Shown here: positions 7,805 through 16,894 of the stretch, one piece after another | Position numbering within the stretch: position 1 is the stretch's first letter | Layout of the letters: each line of letters opens with the position of its first letter | From: Streptomyces atratus | GTDB taxonomy: Bacteria > Actinomycetota > Actinomycetes > Streptomycetales > Streptomycetaceae | Reading direction: 5' to 3' | Assembly: GCF_900119365.1 (NCBI RefSeq) | Contig: NZ_FPJO01000004.1 | Location: 62,001 to 126,000 of the forward strand | Length of the DNA stretch: 64,000 nt | The notes under the pieces: model-generated | The model's database searches: none | What the model was told of the DNA's origin: nothing | What the model saw: only the letters and a program-made list of their open reading frames with translations | Program-made: the position numbers and the translations under genes

Positions 7805-9233
7805 CCAGCAGCAGACAGAGTGCCGCGACGGCCGGCTTCCCCGCCGCCTGCAACAGCGGCCCGCGCAACAGAATGAAGGTGTACCCGGCGATCAGCGGCA
7901 CGGTGACGGCCAGCACACTGCCGGGCCCCGGACCGTCCCGCGAGACGGCCCGCGCGTACCGCCGGTCGGTACGGGCGGCGGCGTACCCGATCAGCAAGAA
8001 GGCACCGGCCATGCCCGGCGCGCCGAAGTCCACCCAGAGCTCCGTCCACAGCGGTGCCGACAGGTTGGTCATGCTCATCCCCATCCACTGACCGACGCGC
8101 ACCCCCGTGTCCTCCGGTTTGCCGCTCCACGCCGACCGGGGCACGAAGAAGAGGGCGGAGCCCGCCAGTTGACGCCCGTAGGTGTGGCCGCGGGTGTCGA
8201 CCCAGGTGATGGTGTTGGCGAACATCACCGTCTGGTCGTAGTCCTTGGTGGCCAGCGGCTCGAACACCGACGAGGACTCCACCGGCCGGTACCCGGCGCT
8301 GTCGTAGCGGAACCGGTCCGCGTACGGGAACAGCACCAGCGCCCCGACCACCCCCGCGGCCAGCACCGAGCGGTACATCGCCGCGCTGCTCGGGAACGCG
8401 GTGAACAGCAGCGAGACCAGCACCGTCAGGAACCAGTAACGGGCGTTGGAGAACGGGTTGTTGACGATCGCGTTGAGGCCGGTCAGCCCGGCCCAGACCA
8501 GCACCGTCGACGGCGATCGCCGGGCCCTGCGCGAGGTCACGAGACGGCGGGTGAAGAAGAGCAGTGCGAGCAGCGCGGGCACCGTCCCGAAGCCCTTGAG
8601 AAAGGCCGAACCCACATTGGACCGGCCCGACACCACCCCGCTGGCCGCGACCGAGGCACTGATCTCCTGACGGCTGGTGAAGAAGACGGCGGGCCCGCCG
8701 AGCTTCACGATGTAGTAGCCGCTCGCCGCGAAGGCCAGCAGCACCAGCAGCCTGAGCCGCATCCGGTGCGCGACGGCCGGACCGCCCCCGGAACGCACGG
8801 CGTCCCGCCGCCGCAGCGGCCGCCGGGACGCCAGCAGTGCCCCCAGGTCGAACGCGGCACAGCCCACCAGGATCAGCGCGACGGCCGTCACCAGATCCGA
8901 CCGCGGCCCGACCACCGGCGTGGGCGTCTGCCCGATCACGGCCTGGGCGAACGGCGCCACGCCCATCGCGATGTACACGAACATCCAGAAGACGCCCTGG
9001 AGCAGCCGCCGCCGGGTGGAAAGGATCATGGTCGCGAGCCGGGTCCCCGCATAACAGGTCAGCACCAGCTGGAGCCAGTACGCGGTGTCCCGGACTCCCG
9101 TGCCCGGCTGCGCGGCGATCACCGCGGGCAGGAAACACACCAGGGCGAGGATGAGAGGTACGGCCAGGGCGCGCGAGAGCATCGCCCACGACATGGGCTT
9201 CGCCGGCGGCGCCGCCTCGTGCACGGACGTCAT
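7764..9233 (-). CDS. Wzy-like O-antigen polymerase / oligosaccharide repeat unit polymerase
   Basis: A 489-residue polytopic membrane protein with about 11-12 hydrophobic segments and a large central loop (FPYADRFRYDSAGYRPVE through HTYGRQLAGSALFFVPRSAW). The pattern of long periplasmic loop and the FFVPRSxW region is that of O-antigen polymerase/EpsG-like proteins that polymerise repeat units. The start MTSVHEAAPP is at 9233. It is transcribed against the forward operon and overlaps the 3' end of the flippase gene by 41 bp. Upstream, the composite MITE at 9301-9628 lies between this gene and the divergent GT4 gene and may have altered their shared promoter region. Confidence 0.8.
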   Translation of the reverse strand: MTSVHEAAPPAKPMSWAMLSRALAVPLILALVCFLPAVIAAQPGTGVRDTAYWLQLVLTCYAGTRLATMILSTRRRLLQGVFWMFVYIAMGVAPFAQAVIGQTPTPVVGPRSDLVTAVALILVGCAAFDLGALLASRRPLRRRDAVRSGGGPAVAHRMRLRLLVLLAFAASGYYIVKLGGPAVFFTSRQEISASVAASGVVSGRSNVGSAFLKGFGTVPALLALLFFTRRLVTSRRARRSPSTVLVWAGLTGLNAIVNNPFSNARYWFLTVLVSLLFTAFPSSAAMYRSVLAAGVVGALVLFPYADRFRYDSAGYRPVESSSVFEPLATKDYDQTVMFANTITWVDTRGHTYGRQLAGSALFFVPRSAWSGKPEDTGVRVGQWMGMSMTNLSAPLWTELWVDFGAPGMAGAFLLIGYAAARTDRRYARAVSRDGPGPGSVLAVTVPLIAGYTFILLRGPLLQAAGKPAVAALCLLLVTSFRSRAGRRPH

Positions 9234-9300
9234 GTGCTCCCCGTTCCCGTGGACCGGTGAACACTCTAACGAATCAACCCACTTGGGGGGTTTGGATGAC

Positions 9301-9628
9301 TAGGGCCTGTCCGGCGGATCATGGCCGGGGTCGCGGCGCCTGGTACGGCACCTCGCGGCGTTGCCGAAACGTCCGAATGGCTCCGCTATTAAGACCGACC
9401 GGCAATTGGGGGGCGGCGTCGCGGGGCTGGGCACGCACATCTGCCGCGTTGTCGTCAATCAACAACGCTCCGCGTTGCCTCAGTCCTCCGCCTTGCAGCT
9501 GCACGCACCCAGCCCCGCTCCTTCACCCACCCCCCAATTGCCGGTCGGTCTAAGGCGATCCGGCGCCTTGCGATGCACCGCACTAGACGCCGCGCCCTGT
9601 CCGACCCTGATCCGCCGGACAGGCCCTA
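9301..9628. mobile_element. Composite MITE-like element (outer element)
   Basis: A perfect 20-bp terminal inverted repeat bounds the element (9301-9320 TAGGGCCTGTCCGGCGGATC and its reverse complement at 9609-9628). TA at both ends may be a target duplication. No transposase is encoded; the 328 bp are non-coding. A second element with its own termini (9393-9550) is inserted in the middle. The outer element's internal 18 bp at 9564-9581 recur, inverted, at 23550-23567 inside another element of this window. It lies between divergent polysaccharide genes, ending 37 bp before the GTG of the downstream glycosyltransferase. Confidence 0.8.
9393..9550. mobile_element. Inner MITE-like element nested in 9301-9628
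   Basis: Inverted termini GACCGACCGGCAATTGGGGG (9393-9412) and the matching reverse complement ending at 9550 enclose 158 bp. TAA is present on both sides (9390-9392 and 9551-9553), consistent with a 3-bp TNA target duplication as in some IS5-family groups. A second, inverted copy lies at 56256-56451. No coding capacity. Confidence 0.8.
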
Positions 9629-9665
9629 TTCTGTAAAAGGCCGGCCGAGGTCGAGGGGAACCCTG

Positions 9666-10856
9666 GTGAAGATCCTGCACGTCGTCACACTGCACACCCC
9701 GGACCATGCGTTCGGCGGCCCGACCAGGGTGGCGCTCAACCTGTCGAAGGTCCAGCGGGCCGCCGGCGACGACGCCAGGATCATGGCGCTCGGCGACGGA
9801 TTCGAGGGCCCCCTCCCGCGCCAGGTCGAGGGAGTGCCGGCCCATCTCTTTCGGGCCCGCCACCTGCTCCCCGCGTTCGAGGTCAGCGGGATCACCTCCG
9901 GTGCGCTTCTGCTCGCCGCGCGCCGCATGATGCGCGGCGCCGACATCGTCCATGTCCATCTGATGCGCGACCTGGTGACACTGCCTGCCGCGATGCTCGC
10001 ACTGGCCTCCGGCACACCCCTGGTCCTCCAGACCCACGGCATGGTGGACCCCACCGAGAACCGGGTCGCCCGGCTGACCGACCTGCTGGGGGTACGCAGG
10101 GTGCTGCGCGGGGCCGACGCCGTACTGCACCTCACCGAGACCGAGCGCCTCGATGTGAACGCGGTCGTCGCACCGGTCCCGCTCACCCGCACCGTACGGC
10201 TCGTCAACGGCGTACGCCCGCAGCAGATCAAGCCCGCCCGCGAGCCGGGGTGGCCGCCGACGGTCCTCTTCCTCGCCCGGATCCAGGAGCGCAAGCGCCC
10301 GGAGGACTTCGTCGCCGCGATGCCGGCGGTCCTGGCCGAGCACCCGGACGCCCGCTTCGTGCTGGCCGGCCCCGACACCGGCGCGCTGCCCGCGACCCTC
10401 GAACTCGCCCGCAGGCTGGGGGTGATGGGGTCGCTCGACCTTGTGGGCCCGCTCGGCCACGAAGAGGTCCTGGCTGCGGGGCGGCGGGCCGATGTGTACG
10501 TACTGCCGTCGATCGAGGAACCCCTGGGCGTGTCCGTCCTCGAAGCGATGTCGGTCGGCACCCCCGTGGTCATCACCCGCACCTGCGGGCTCGGCCCCGA
10601 TGTGGCGCGCGCGGGCGCGGGCCGGGTGATCGACAGCCGGGTCGGCGAGGACGGGAAGAACGCGCACAAGGTCGCCGCCGCCGTCCTGGACCTCCTCGAA
10701 CCGGAGGCCAACTCCAAGGCGGGTAAGGCGGCTTGGAACCTGGTCAACGAGGACTTCACCATCGACGCCGTGACCGCTGCCCTCCGGCGGACCTATGAAG
10801 ACGTGGTCCGCCGGAGAGCCCATGGGCTCACATCATCTTCCCCTCACGGGACTTGA
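9666..10856 (+). CDS. Glycosyltransferase family 4
   Basis: A 396-residue GT-B glycosyltransferase. The N-terminal half has ILHVVTLHTPDHAFGGPTRV and the donor half has VLFLARIQERKRPEDFVAA followed by VLPSIEEPLGVSVLEAMSVG, the E-x7-E motif of GT4. It likely adds a hexose to the lipid-linked repeat unit. The GTG at 9666 is chosen because GAGGGGA lies 8 nt upstream and the Rossmann start VKILHVV follows at once; upstream in-frame codons run into the MITE. It is divergent from the Wzy-like gene and overlaps the convergent GT2 gene by 29 bp. Confidence 0.87.
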   Translation: MKILHVVTLHTPDHAFGGPTRVALNLSKVQRAAGDDARIMALGDGFEGPLPRQVEGVPAHLFRARHLLPAFEVSGITSGALLLAARRMMRGADIVHVHLMRDLVTLPAAMLALASGTPLVLQTHGMVDPTENRVARLTDLLGVRRVLRGADAVLHLTETERLDVNAVVAPVPLTRTVRLVNGVRPQQIKPAREPGWPPTVLFLARIQERKRPEDFVAAMPAVLAEHPDARFVLAGPDTGALPATLELARRLGVMGSLDLVGPLGHEEVLAAGRRADVYVLPSIEEPLGVSVLEAMSVGTPVVITRTCGLGPDVARAGAGRVIDSRVGEDGKNAHKVAAAVLDLLEPEANSKAGKAAWNLVNEDFTIDAVTAALRRTYEDVVRRRAHGLTSSSPHGT

Positions 10857-11655
10857 GCGCGATCTGCCAGCGGTAGAAGCTCATCGCCAGCGCGAAGTCG
10901 AAACCCGCCCGCCCGTCGAGGAACCCCCGCCGGTACACATACATGTAGGCGAACGACACCAGCGGCTTGAACGGTGCCTTGTGGAACAGCTGCCCCTGGC
11001 GCGACTTCACCCTCCGCACCTGCTCCTTGACCTCGGGATGGTGCTCCAGCCACGCCTCCCAGTCCGAGTAGCGGTTGTGCCGCTCGAACCAGGCGGTGAC
11101 CGGGTCGAGATCCTGGTGCTCGATCGGATTGCGGAGCGACCGGACCGACTCGGCGACCGGCTGGTAGTGGCCCTCGACCTCACCGATTCCCGGCGCGTCG
11201 AGATCCCCCACCTCCGGATACCGGCAGCGGGTCCGGTCGGTCAGCGACCGCTTGCGGATGGTGTATCCGTGCCGCAGTCGCTTCCCGGAGAACCAGTAGC
11301 CGAGCGGAATGTCGTACGCGGCGGGCTTCGACGCGCCGGGGTCGGCGAAGATCTGCCGCAGCTCGGCCAGCAGACCGGGACCGATCCGTTCGTCCCCGTC
11401 GAGCAGCAGGATCCAGTCCAGGTCCGTGCGGACATGGTCCAGACACCACTGCTTCTTGCGCGGATGACCGCCGTCCCAGGTGTACGTGACCACCTCGGCC
11501 CCGCAGTCCTCGGCGATCTTCGCCGTGTCGTCCGTGCTGTGCGAGTCGACCACGACGACCGCCTCGAAATGTCCGAGCACCGACTTCACCGCCTCGGCGA
11601 TGTTGAGCCCCTCGTTCTTCGTGGGGATCACCACGGCTATCGGCAGCCTGCTCAT
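10828..11655 (-). CDS. Glycosyltransferase family 2 (WaaE/KdtX-like)
   Basis: A 275-residue GT-A glycosyltransferase. AVVIPTKNEGLNIAEAV starts the nucleotide-binding fold, and LLLDGDERIG carries the DxD-type metal site. YWFSGKRLRHG and the C-terminal RGFLDGRAGF with FYRWQIALK are typical of WaaE/KdtX-like glucosyltransferases, which are usually about 250-280 residues. It acts in the cytoplasm on lipid-linked acceptors. Its ATG (11655) overlaps the stop of the lipoprotein gene, so it is the last of three translationally coupled minus-strand genes (12344-14587, 11652-12347, this one). Confidence 0.88.
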   Translation of the reverse strand: MSRLPIAVVIPTKNEGLNIAEAVKSVLGHFEAVVVVDSHSTDDTAKIAEDCGAEVVTYTWDGGHPRKKQWCLDHVRTDLDWILLLDGDERIGPGLLAELRQIFADPGASKPAAYDIPLGYWFSGKRLRHGYTIRKRSLTDRTRCRYPEVGDLDAPGIGEVEGHYQPVAESVRSLRNPIEHQDLDPVTAWFERHNRYSDWEAWLEHHPEVKEQVRRVKSRQGQLFHKAPFKPLVSFAYMYVYRRGFLDGRAGFDFALAMSFYRWQIALKSREGKMM

Positions 11656-12347
11656 CCGTGGACTCCTTCGGGCAGCCAGGCGTAGCAGCCTGTGGAGGTG
11701 AAGGCGCGGGCCTCCCGGGGGACGGTGACCGAGGCCCGCTTCCCGGCGGAGGCGGAGCCGGAGGCCAGGGACTTGCCGTCGGCCCCGGTGATCCGCCAGG
11801 TGCAGTTCCCGGTGGGGGAGACGTCGTGGTAGCGGCCCGGCCGGAGCCGCTCGCCCCTGTACGTGCCGTCCGCGTACCCCAGGGCGGCCTCCCGCAGCAG
11901 GTCCCGGTGCCGGGTGCAGAGGTGCTCGACGGCAGGTTCGGCACCGGCGATCTCACCGGTCACGATCGCGCCGACCGCCACGTCCCGGTCGGCCTTCACC
12001 AGGAATCCCAGCCGGTCGCAGGTCTCCTGACCGGTCTGGAGCACGGCCGCCGGGTCCATTCCCCGGGGCACCCGGTCGACCAGGTACTCCTTCTGCTTCC
12101 GGGTGAACGAGCCCGTGGCCGGGGTGAGTTCATCGGAGAGAAGCTTCGGCGGCTCGCTCGTGCGCGGAGCCGGGGAGCCACCCGGCGCGGCGGCGCCGGG
12201 CCCGGCCGACGGGGCGGTGAGCGGGGCCCGCACCGCCGACGGTCCGGCGCCGCTCGCCCCCTTGTCGCCGCCGGAGGGCGAGCCGCAGGCGGCCAGTGCC
12301 GCCGTCAGTGCGACGACGGCGGCACCGGCCCGGAACGGATGCCTCAT
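11652..12347 (-). CDS. Secreted lipoprotein of the exopolysaccharide locus
   Basis: A 231-residue protein with signal peptide MRHPFRAGAAVVALTAALAA and lipobox LAAC, so it should be lipid-anchored outside the cell. A Ser/Pro/Ala-rich linker (about 22-70) leads to a globular part with Cys residues (ETCDRLGF, EHLCTRH, NCTWRI, TGCYAW). The C-terminal GNCTWRITGADGKSL with TSTGCYAWL resembles a small beta-rich domain common at the ends of actinobacterial lipoproteins. No enzymatic motif is visible. Its ATG overlaps the stop of the LamG protein gene and its stop overlaps the GT2 start, so a joint role in exporting or anchoring the polymer is inferred. Confidence 0.75.
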   Translation of the reverse strand: MRHPFRAGAAVVALTAALAACGSPSGGDKGASGAGPSAVRAPLTAPSAGPGAAAPGGSPAPRTSEPPKLLSDELTPATGSFTRKQKEYLVDRVPRGMDPAAVLQTGQETCDRLGFLVKADRDVAVGAIVTGEIAGAEPAVEHLCTRHRDLLREAALGYADGTYRGERLRPGRYHDVSPTGNCTWRITGADGKSLASGSASAGKRASVTVPREARAFTSTGCYAWLPEGVHG

Positions 12348-14587
12348 CCGGCTGTCCTCAGCGCGTAGTGGGCACTGATCTGCGCGCTGCCCAGCGCGGT
12401 CGGGTAGACGGCGGTCTCGTCGATCTGCCCGGCGAAGAAGTCGCTCGTCGGCCTGCTGGGCCAGCCGTTCAGGTTGTCCCCGCCCGCCCGCCAGTAGCCG
12501 TCGTACTTCTCGTTGCCGGTGTACAGGGTGGTCGAGGCGCTGAGTTTCCCGTCGACGTACAGCGCCATGCCGCCGGTGCCCTGAGTGGCGACGACGTGAT
12601 GCCAGACGCCGTTGTTGTAGGCGGTGGGTGTGGTGATGGTCCGGGCGCTGCCGCTCTTCACCCCGAAGACCAGCCGGCCGTCGTCGCGCATGTACACGTG
12701 CTTGTCGTACTGGGTGCTGTTCTGCATGGTCAGACTGCCGAAGCCGATGATCTTCCCGCCCTTGGCCGTCGTCGTCCTGATCCAGGTCTCCACCGAGAAT
12801 GTGGTCGGCTGCGGATGGCGCTTGTTGCTGTAGACGTACTGGTTCGAGCCGTTGAGCCCGATCGCGGTCGAGGGACCCGCGACGGCGGCCGGGGTCAGCA
12901 GCCGGGTGGGGGAGTTGCGCGCGAAGCCGTTGTTCCGCCCGCCGCCGGTGTCGCCCGCGAAGGTCGAGGGGTCGTCGTACCGCCAGTAGAGCGAGGCACC
13001 GTCCGCGAGTACCTTGGCGGGGTACTTCGCGGCCGCGGATGCCACGGTCGCGGAGACGGCGGGCGACTTGGCGCTGGTGTTGGTGCCGTCGCTCGCACTG
13101 ATCCGGTACGAGTGGGTCTCGCCCGCGGCCACGTCCGTGTCGGTCCACCTCAGCTGCGGCCGGTCCCAGAACATGGAGCGACCCGTCGTGGTGTACACCG
13201 GGGTGCTCGCGCCGTCCCGGTAGATCCGGTAGGTGAGGTCGCCGTCGTCGGCGTCGAAGCTCGCCTGCCAGTTGACCTCCACCTTGCCCGCGGCGACCGT
13301 CGAGAGGCTGACGTTGGGCACCCACGGAGCCCCGGTGTCGGGGCCGTCGGCGAACCGGGTCAGGCCCTGCTGGGAGGCGCCGTTGACGGTGGTGAACTCG
13401 CCGCCGACCCACAGATAGTGGTGGCCGCCCTTGTCGGCCTGGGCCATCACCCGCGGCCCGACCGGCTCCCCGATCCCGTCGTTGGTGTCCGGGAACCAGG
13501 GGAGCAGTTTCGGATCGTCGACGGACTGGGCCAGCAGATGCTTGCGCGGCTGGTTCGGGAACTCGCCCATGGTGGCGCAGTCATGGGCGTGACTCCCGCT
13601 GTACAGAACGCCCTTGTGCACGAGGACCGCCTGGGTGGCACCGAGGCAGGTGTCCCGCCAGCGCTGCTCGAAGTTGCTCAGGTCCAGTGCGATCCGGCCG
13701 TCGAAGACACCCCCGCCGGTGCCCTCGTTGGCGGTGTAGAAGCCGGTGGCGTCCGTGGTCAGGTCCTGCACCGTGGAGGTGTTGGGAATGAACCCGGCCG
13801 GATAGCTCTTGGCCACGGCCCCGGTCGTTGCGTCCACCACCGCCAGGGCATGCGACGTGGTGCCGTTGACGGTGAAGAAATTGCCGCCGAGCAGTACGTG
13901 CTTGCCATCGGGCGTCAGCTCGACGGCCCGGCCCACCTCATCGGCGTTGGCCTTCCACGGTTTCAGGGCCGCATCCGTGGTCACCGCGGCGAACTTGTTC
14001 CTGGTCTGTCCGGCCACCGAGTTGAAGTCACCGCCCAGGTACACGGTGTCGGCGGTGACGGCGAGGGCCCGCACCGTCGCGGAGACGGCGACCTTGAAGT
14101 CCTGGCGCGGGGTGCAGGTGGCCGTGTCGATCGCGGCGACGTTACTCACCCCGACGCCGCTCACCGAACCGAACTGCCCTCCCACGTAAAGGGTCTTCTG
14201 GTCCGGCGAGAGTGCCAGGGCCCGTACGGTCGCCGTGCCGGAGGAGAGCGTGAACGACAGGCTGCAGCCGGTCGGCGCACCGGTCGCGGCGTCGAAGGCG
14301 GCGAAGTTCACCGCGGGCCGTTCCGAGGTGCCGGGTGCCGCGTCCGGCGGACGGACGGTGGAGAAGGTACCGCCGGTGTAGACGACACCCGCGTCCGACC
14401 CGGCCATCGACCAGACGATTCCGTTGGTCTGCCAGGTGGTGAGGTCGTCCGCGGTCAGGGAGACCGGCGGGGTGAGGGCCTCGGCCGGGGAGCCCCCGGA
14501 CGCGGCGGCGGTCAGCGCTCCGGCGAGCAGGCAGAGCGCGGCGGCAGCGGCACGTACCCGTCCGCGCCCCGTGGTTGCGTTCATCAT
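12344..14587 (-). CDS. Large secreted protein with propeller-like repeats, FN3 and LamG domains
   Basis: A 747-residue protein with an N-terminal Sec signal peptide (about 1-38). The first 400 residues contain repeats with a recurring short motif: VYTGGTFSTV, LYVGGQFGSV, VYLGGDFNSV, VLLGGNFFTV and LWVGGEFTTV, consistent with a beta-propeller. An FN3-type domain follows (VEVNWQASFDADDGDLTYRI) and the last 190 residues form a LamG/concanavalin-like domain (FSVETWIRT, VWHHVVAT, ALYVDGKLS). It probably binds carbohydrate outside the cell. AGCTGA-spaced GGAG precedes the two adjacent ATGs. First gene of the operon ending with GT2. A surface matrix protein or polymer-binding scaffold is the best inference; hydrolase activity has no motif support. 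Confidence 0.8.
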   Translation of the reverse strand: MMNATTGRGRVRAAAAALCLLAGALTAAASGGSPAEALTPPVSLTADDLTTWQTNGIVWSMAGSDAGVVYTGGTFSTVRPPDAAPGTSERPAVNFAAFDAATGAPTGCSLSFTLSSGTATVRALALSPDQKTLYVGGQFGSVSGVGVSNVAAIDTATCTPRQDFKVAVSATVRALAVTADTVYLGGDFNSVAGQTRNKFAAVTTDAALKPWKANADEVGRAVELTPDGKHVLLGGNFFTVNGTTSHALAVVDATTGAVAKSYPAGFIPNTSTVQDLTTDATGFYTANEGTGGGVFDGRIALDLSNFEQRWRDTCLGATQAVLVHKGVLYSGSHAHDCATMGEFPNQPRKHLLAQSVDDPKLLPWFPDTNDGIGEPVGPRVMAQADKGGHHYLWVGGEFTTVNGASQQGLTRFADGPDTGAPWVPNVSLSTVAAGKVEVNWQASFDADDGDLTYRIYRDGASTPVYTTTGRSMFWDRPQLRWTDTDVAAGETHSYRISASDGTNTSAKSPAVSATVASAAAKYPAKVLADGASLYWRYDDPSTFAGDTGGGRNNGFARNSPTRLLTPAAVAGPSTAIGLNGSNQYVYSNKRHPQPTTFSVETWIRTTTAKGGKIIGFGSLTMQNSTQYDKHVYMRDDGRLVFGVKSGSARTITTPTAYNNGVWHHVVATQGTGGMALYVDGKLSASTTLYTGNEKYDGYWRAGGDNLNGWPSRPTSDFFAGQIDETAVYPTALGSAQISAHYALRTAG

Positions 14588-14635
14588 TCAGCTCCGAAGG
14601 TGAGAACGAGCCGCGGCCGGCCGGTCGCGGCGCAC

Positions 14636-14661
14636 GGCTCCACCGGGAGTGCGGTGGAGCC
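14636..14661. terminator. Stem-loop between gmd and the LamG protein gene
   Basis: A perfect 9-bp stem GGCTCCACC / GGTGGAGCC with an 8-nt loop lies in the 100-bp gap after the gmd stop and before the LamG gene start, both on the minus strand. It probably ends or attenuates the gmd transcript. Confidence 0.5.
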
Positions 14662-14687
14662 GGCTGTCGTGTTGGTGCCGGGTGATG

Positions 14688-15701
14688 TCATCGGTCCACC
14701 CGCACGGCCGCACCGGCGAGTTGGTCGGAAAGCTGGCGGATGTCCGCCTCGACCATGATCCCGGCGAGCTCCCGCGACCTCACGACCGGTTTCCAGCCGA
14801 GCAGTTCCTCGGCCTTGGTGGCGTCCCCGATCAACGCGTCCACTTCGCTGGGGCGTTCGTACTTGGCGTCGTAGCGGACGTGCTCGCGCCAGTCCAGGCC
14901 CGCGTGCGCGAAGGCGTACTCCAGGAACTGCCGGACGCTGACACCCTCGCCGGTGGCGACGACATAGTCGTCCGGGTCGTCGCACTGGAGCATCCGCCAC
15001 ATCGCCTCGACGTACTCGGGGGCGTACCCCCAGTCGCGTACGGCATCGAGGTTGCCCAGATGGAGATGGGTCTGCAGGCCCGCCTTGATCCTGGCCACCC
15101 CGCGCGTGATCTTCCGGGTCACGAAGGTCTCGCCGCGGCGCGGGGACTCGTGGTTGAAGAGGATCCCGTTGACCGCGAACATGCCGTACGCCTCACGGTA
15201 GTTGACGGTGGACCAGTACGAGTAGACCTTGGCGACGCTGTACGGGCTCCGCGGATGGAACGGGGTCCGTTCGTTCTGCGGCGGCGGGTTGGCGCCGAAC
15301 ATCTCGGACGACGAGGCCTGATAGACCCGGGTGTCGATCCCGCTCGCGCGGACCGCCTCCAGCAGCCGGATGGTGCCGAGCCCGGTGATGTCACCCGTGT
15401 ACAGCGGAGCGTCGAACGAGACGCGGACATGCGACTGCGCGCCCAGGTTGTAGACCTCGTCCGGCCGGATGTCACGCAGCAGATTCACCAGGGCGACACC
15501 GTCGGCGAGATCGGCATGGTGCAGCAGAAACGAACGGTTCTCCTCCTCGGGCCCCTGGTAGATGTGGTCTATGCGCTCGGTGTTGAAGCTCGACGAGCGG
15601 CGTATCAGCCCATGGACCGTGTACCCCTTGTCGAGCAGCAGCTCGGACAGATAGGAACCGTCCTGTCCGGTCACGCCGGTAATGAGCGCGGTCTTCGCCA
15701 C
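14688..15701 (-). CDS. gmd: GDP-mannose 4,6-dehydratase
   Basis: A 337-residue extended short-chain dehydrogenase that converts GDP-D-mannose to GDP-4-keto-6-deoxy-D-mannose. [11 protein letters not shown] is the NADP-binding motif near the N-terminus. [10 protein letters not shown] and [10 protein letters not shown] provide the catalytic Ser/Glu and Y-x3-[19 protein letters not shown] is diagnostic for GMD. The GTG at 15701 is chosen because GGGGGAG precedes it and the fold starts at once with [11 protein letters not shown]; longer forms from 15797 have no ribosome site. Divergent from fcl, which performs the next step. Confidence 0.95.
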   Translation of the reverse strand: MAKTALITGVTGQDGSYLSELLLDKGYTVHGLIRRSSSFNTERIDHIYQGPEEENRSFLLHHADLADGVALVNLLRDIRPDEVYNLGAQSHVRVSFDAPLYTGDITGLGTIRLLEAVRASGIDTRVYQASSSEMFGANPPPQNERTPFHPRSPYSVAKVYSYWSTVNYREAYGMFAVNGILFNHESPRRGETFVTRKITRGVARIKAGLQTHLHLGNLDAVRDWGYAPEYVEAMWRMLQCDDPDDYVVATGEGVSVRQFLEYAFAHAGLDWREHVRYDAKYERPSEVDALIGDATKAEELLGWKPVVRSRELAGIMVEADIRQLSDQLAGAAVRVDR

Positions 15702-15829
15702 GACTCCCCCTTCTCTGGTCATCTGAGTGGCTGTTGTTCCGCACCGAATATTCCTCGCCGAAATATCTGAATCGAGCTGTTTGCGGCAAAACATCACCGC
15801 GGGCTGCGGGCGCTGGCAGAATCCGGCCC
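15702..15829. promoter_or_regulatory. AT-rich divergent promoter region between gmd and fcl
   Basis: The 128 bp between the divergent GDP-fucose genes contain a markedly AT-rich stretch (about 15735-15795, with AATATTCC and AAATATCTGAAT) in an otherwise G/C-rich locus. This is the expected place for back-to-back promoters. I cannot define -35/-10 pairs with confidence. Confidence 0.4.
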
Positions 15830-16813
15830 ATGACGACTGATCTTCCCGGCCCGCCCCAGGAATCCGTCCGCCCCCTCCTGCGATCCGGTGCCCGTGTCTT
15901 CGTCGCGGGCCACCGCGGCCTGGTCGGCTCGGCGTTGGTGCGCCGCCTCACCGCCGAGGGGCACGAGGTGATCACCCGCGATCGCGCACACCTCGATCTG
16001 CGCGACGCCGGGCGGACCGAGGCGTTTCTCCGTGAGGCCCGTCCGGACGCCGTGGTGCTGGCCGCCGCCAGGGTCGGCGGGATCATGGCCAACAGCACCC
16101 ACCCGGTGCAGTTCCTGGAGGACAATCTGCGCATCCAGTTGAGCGTCGTCGCCGGGGCGCACGCGGCCGGGGTCGAGCGGCTGCTCTTCCTCGGCTCGTC
16201 CTGCATCTACCCCCGGCTCGCCCCGCAGCCGATCCCTGAAAGTGCCTTGCTCACCGGCGCGTTGGAACCGAGCAACGAGGCGTACGCGCTGGCCAAGATC
16301 GCCGGAATCGTGCAGACCCGTTCCTACCGCCGACAGTACGGCGCCTCGTACATCAGCGCCATGCCCACCAATCTCTACGGTCCGGGCGACAACTTCGACC
16401 TGGAGACCTCGCACGTACTGCCCGCGCTGATCCGCCGCTTCCACGAGGCGCGCCGGGACGGCTCGTCCGCGGTGACGCTCTGGGGCTCGGGGAGCCCGCG
16501 CCGGGAATTCCTGCACGTCGACGATCTGGCCGCCGCGTGCCTCCTGCTGCTGGATCGCTACGACGGTGACGATCCGGTCAACATCGGCTGCGGCAACGAC
16601 CTGACGATCCGTGAACTGGCTGAAAAAATACGCGATGTGACAGAGTTTCAGGGAGCTGTCGAATGGGACACGACGAAGCCCGACGGCACCCCGCGCAAAC
16701 TGCTCGACATCTCCCGGCTCACCGCGCTCGGCTTCACACCGCGGATCGCCCTGCGTGACGGGATCGCCCAGACCTACGCATGGTGGCTGGAGCAGCGGAC
16801 CGCACAGCTCTGA
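15830..16813 (+). CDS. fcl: GDP-L-fucose synthase
   Basis: A 327-residue epimerase/reductase that turns GDP-4-keto-6-deoxymannose into GDP-L-fucose. [13 protein letters not shown] is the dinucleotide-binding motif, [17 protein letters not shown] the Ser/Cys active-site segment, and [10 protein letters not shown] the Y-x3-[13 protein letters not shown] is characteristic of WcaG/Fcl. The ATG at 15830 matches the family length (about 310-330); an upstream ATG at 15734 would add 32 unrelated residues. With gmd it supplies fucose to the surrounding exopolysaccharide locus. Convergent with the sugar transferase gene. Confidence 0.94.
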   Translation: MTTDLPGPPQESVRPLLRSGARVFVAGHRGLVGSALVRRLTAEGHEVITRDRAHLDLRDAGRTEAFLREARPDAVVLAAARVGGIMANSTHPVQFLEDNLRIQLSVVAGAHAAGVERLLFLGSSCIYPRLAPQPIPESALLTGALEPSNEAYALAKIAGIVQTRSYRRQYGASYISAMPTNLYGPGDNFDLETSHVLPALIRRFHEARRDGSSAVTLWGSGSPRREFLHVDDLAAACLLLLDRYDGDDPVNIGCGNDLTIRELAEKIRDVTEFQGAVEWDTTKPDGTPRKLLDISRLTALGFTPRIALRDGIAQTYAWWLEQRTAQL

Positions 16814-16858
16814 GCGGGCCCGACGGACCGACCGGCACGGCACGGAGACACGCGGCGG

Positions 16859-16894
16859 GAGCGGCGGCACTCCTCCCATCGACGGCCGCCGCTC
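16859..16894. terminator. Stem-loop between convergent fcl and sugar transferase genes
   Basis: A perfect 10-bp stem GAGCGGCGGC / GCCGCCGCTC with a 16-nt loop ends one base before the stop of the minus-strand sugar transferase. Its position between converging genes suits a terminator working on one or both strands. Confidence 0.5.

Noticed and set aside
12296..14758. 820-codon open frame on the plus strand
   Set aside because: It is the antisense shadow of the secreted LamG/FN3 protein gene, which has a signal peptide, clear domains and coupled neighbours.
15702..15829. Specific -35/-10 promoter hexamers between gmd and fcl
   Set aside because: AT-rich sequence is obvious, but no hexamer pair with proper spacing could be chosen with confidence.
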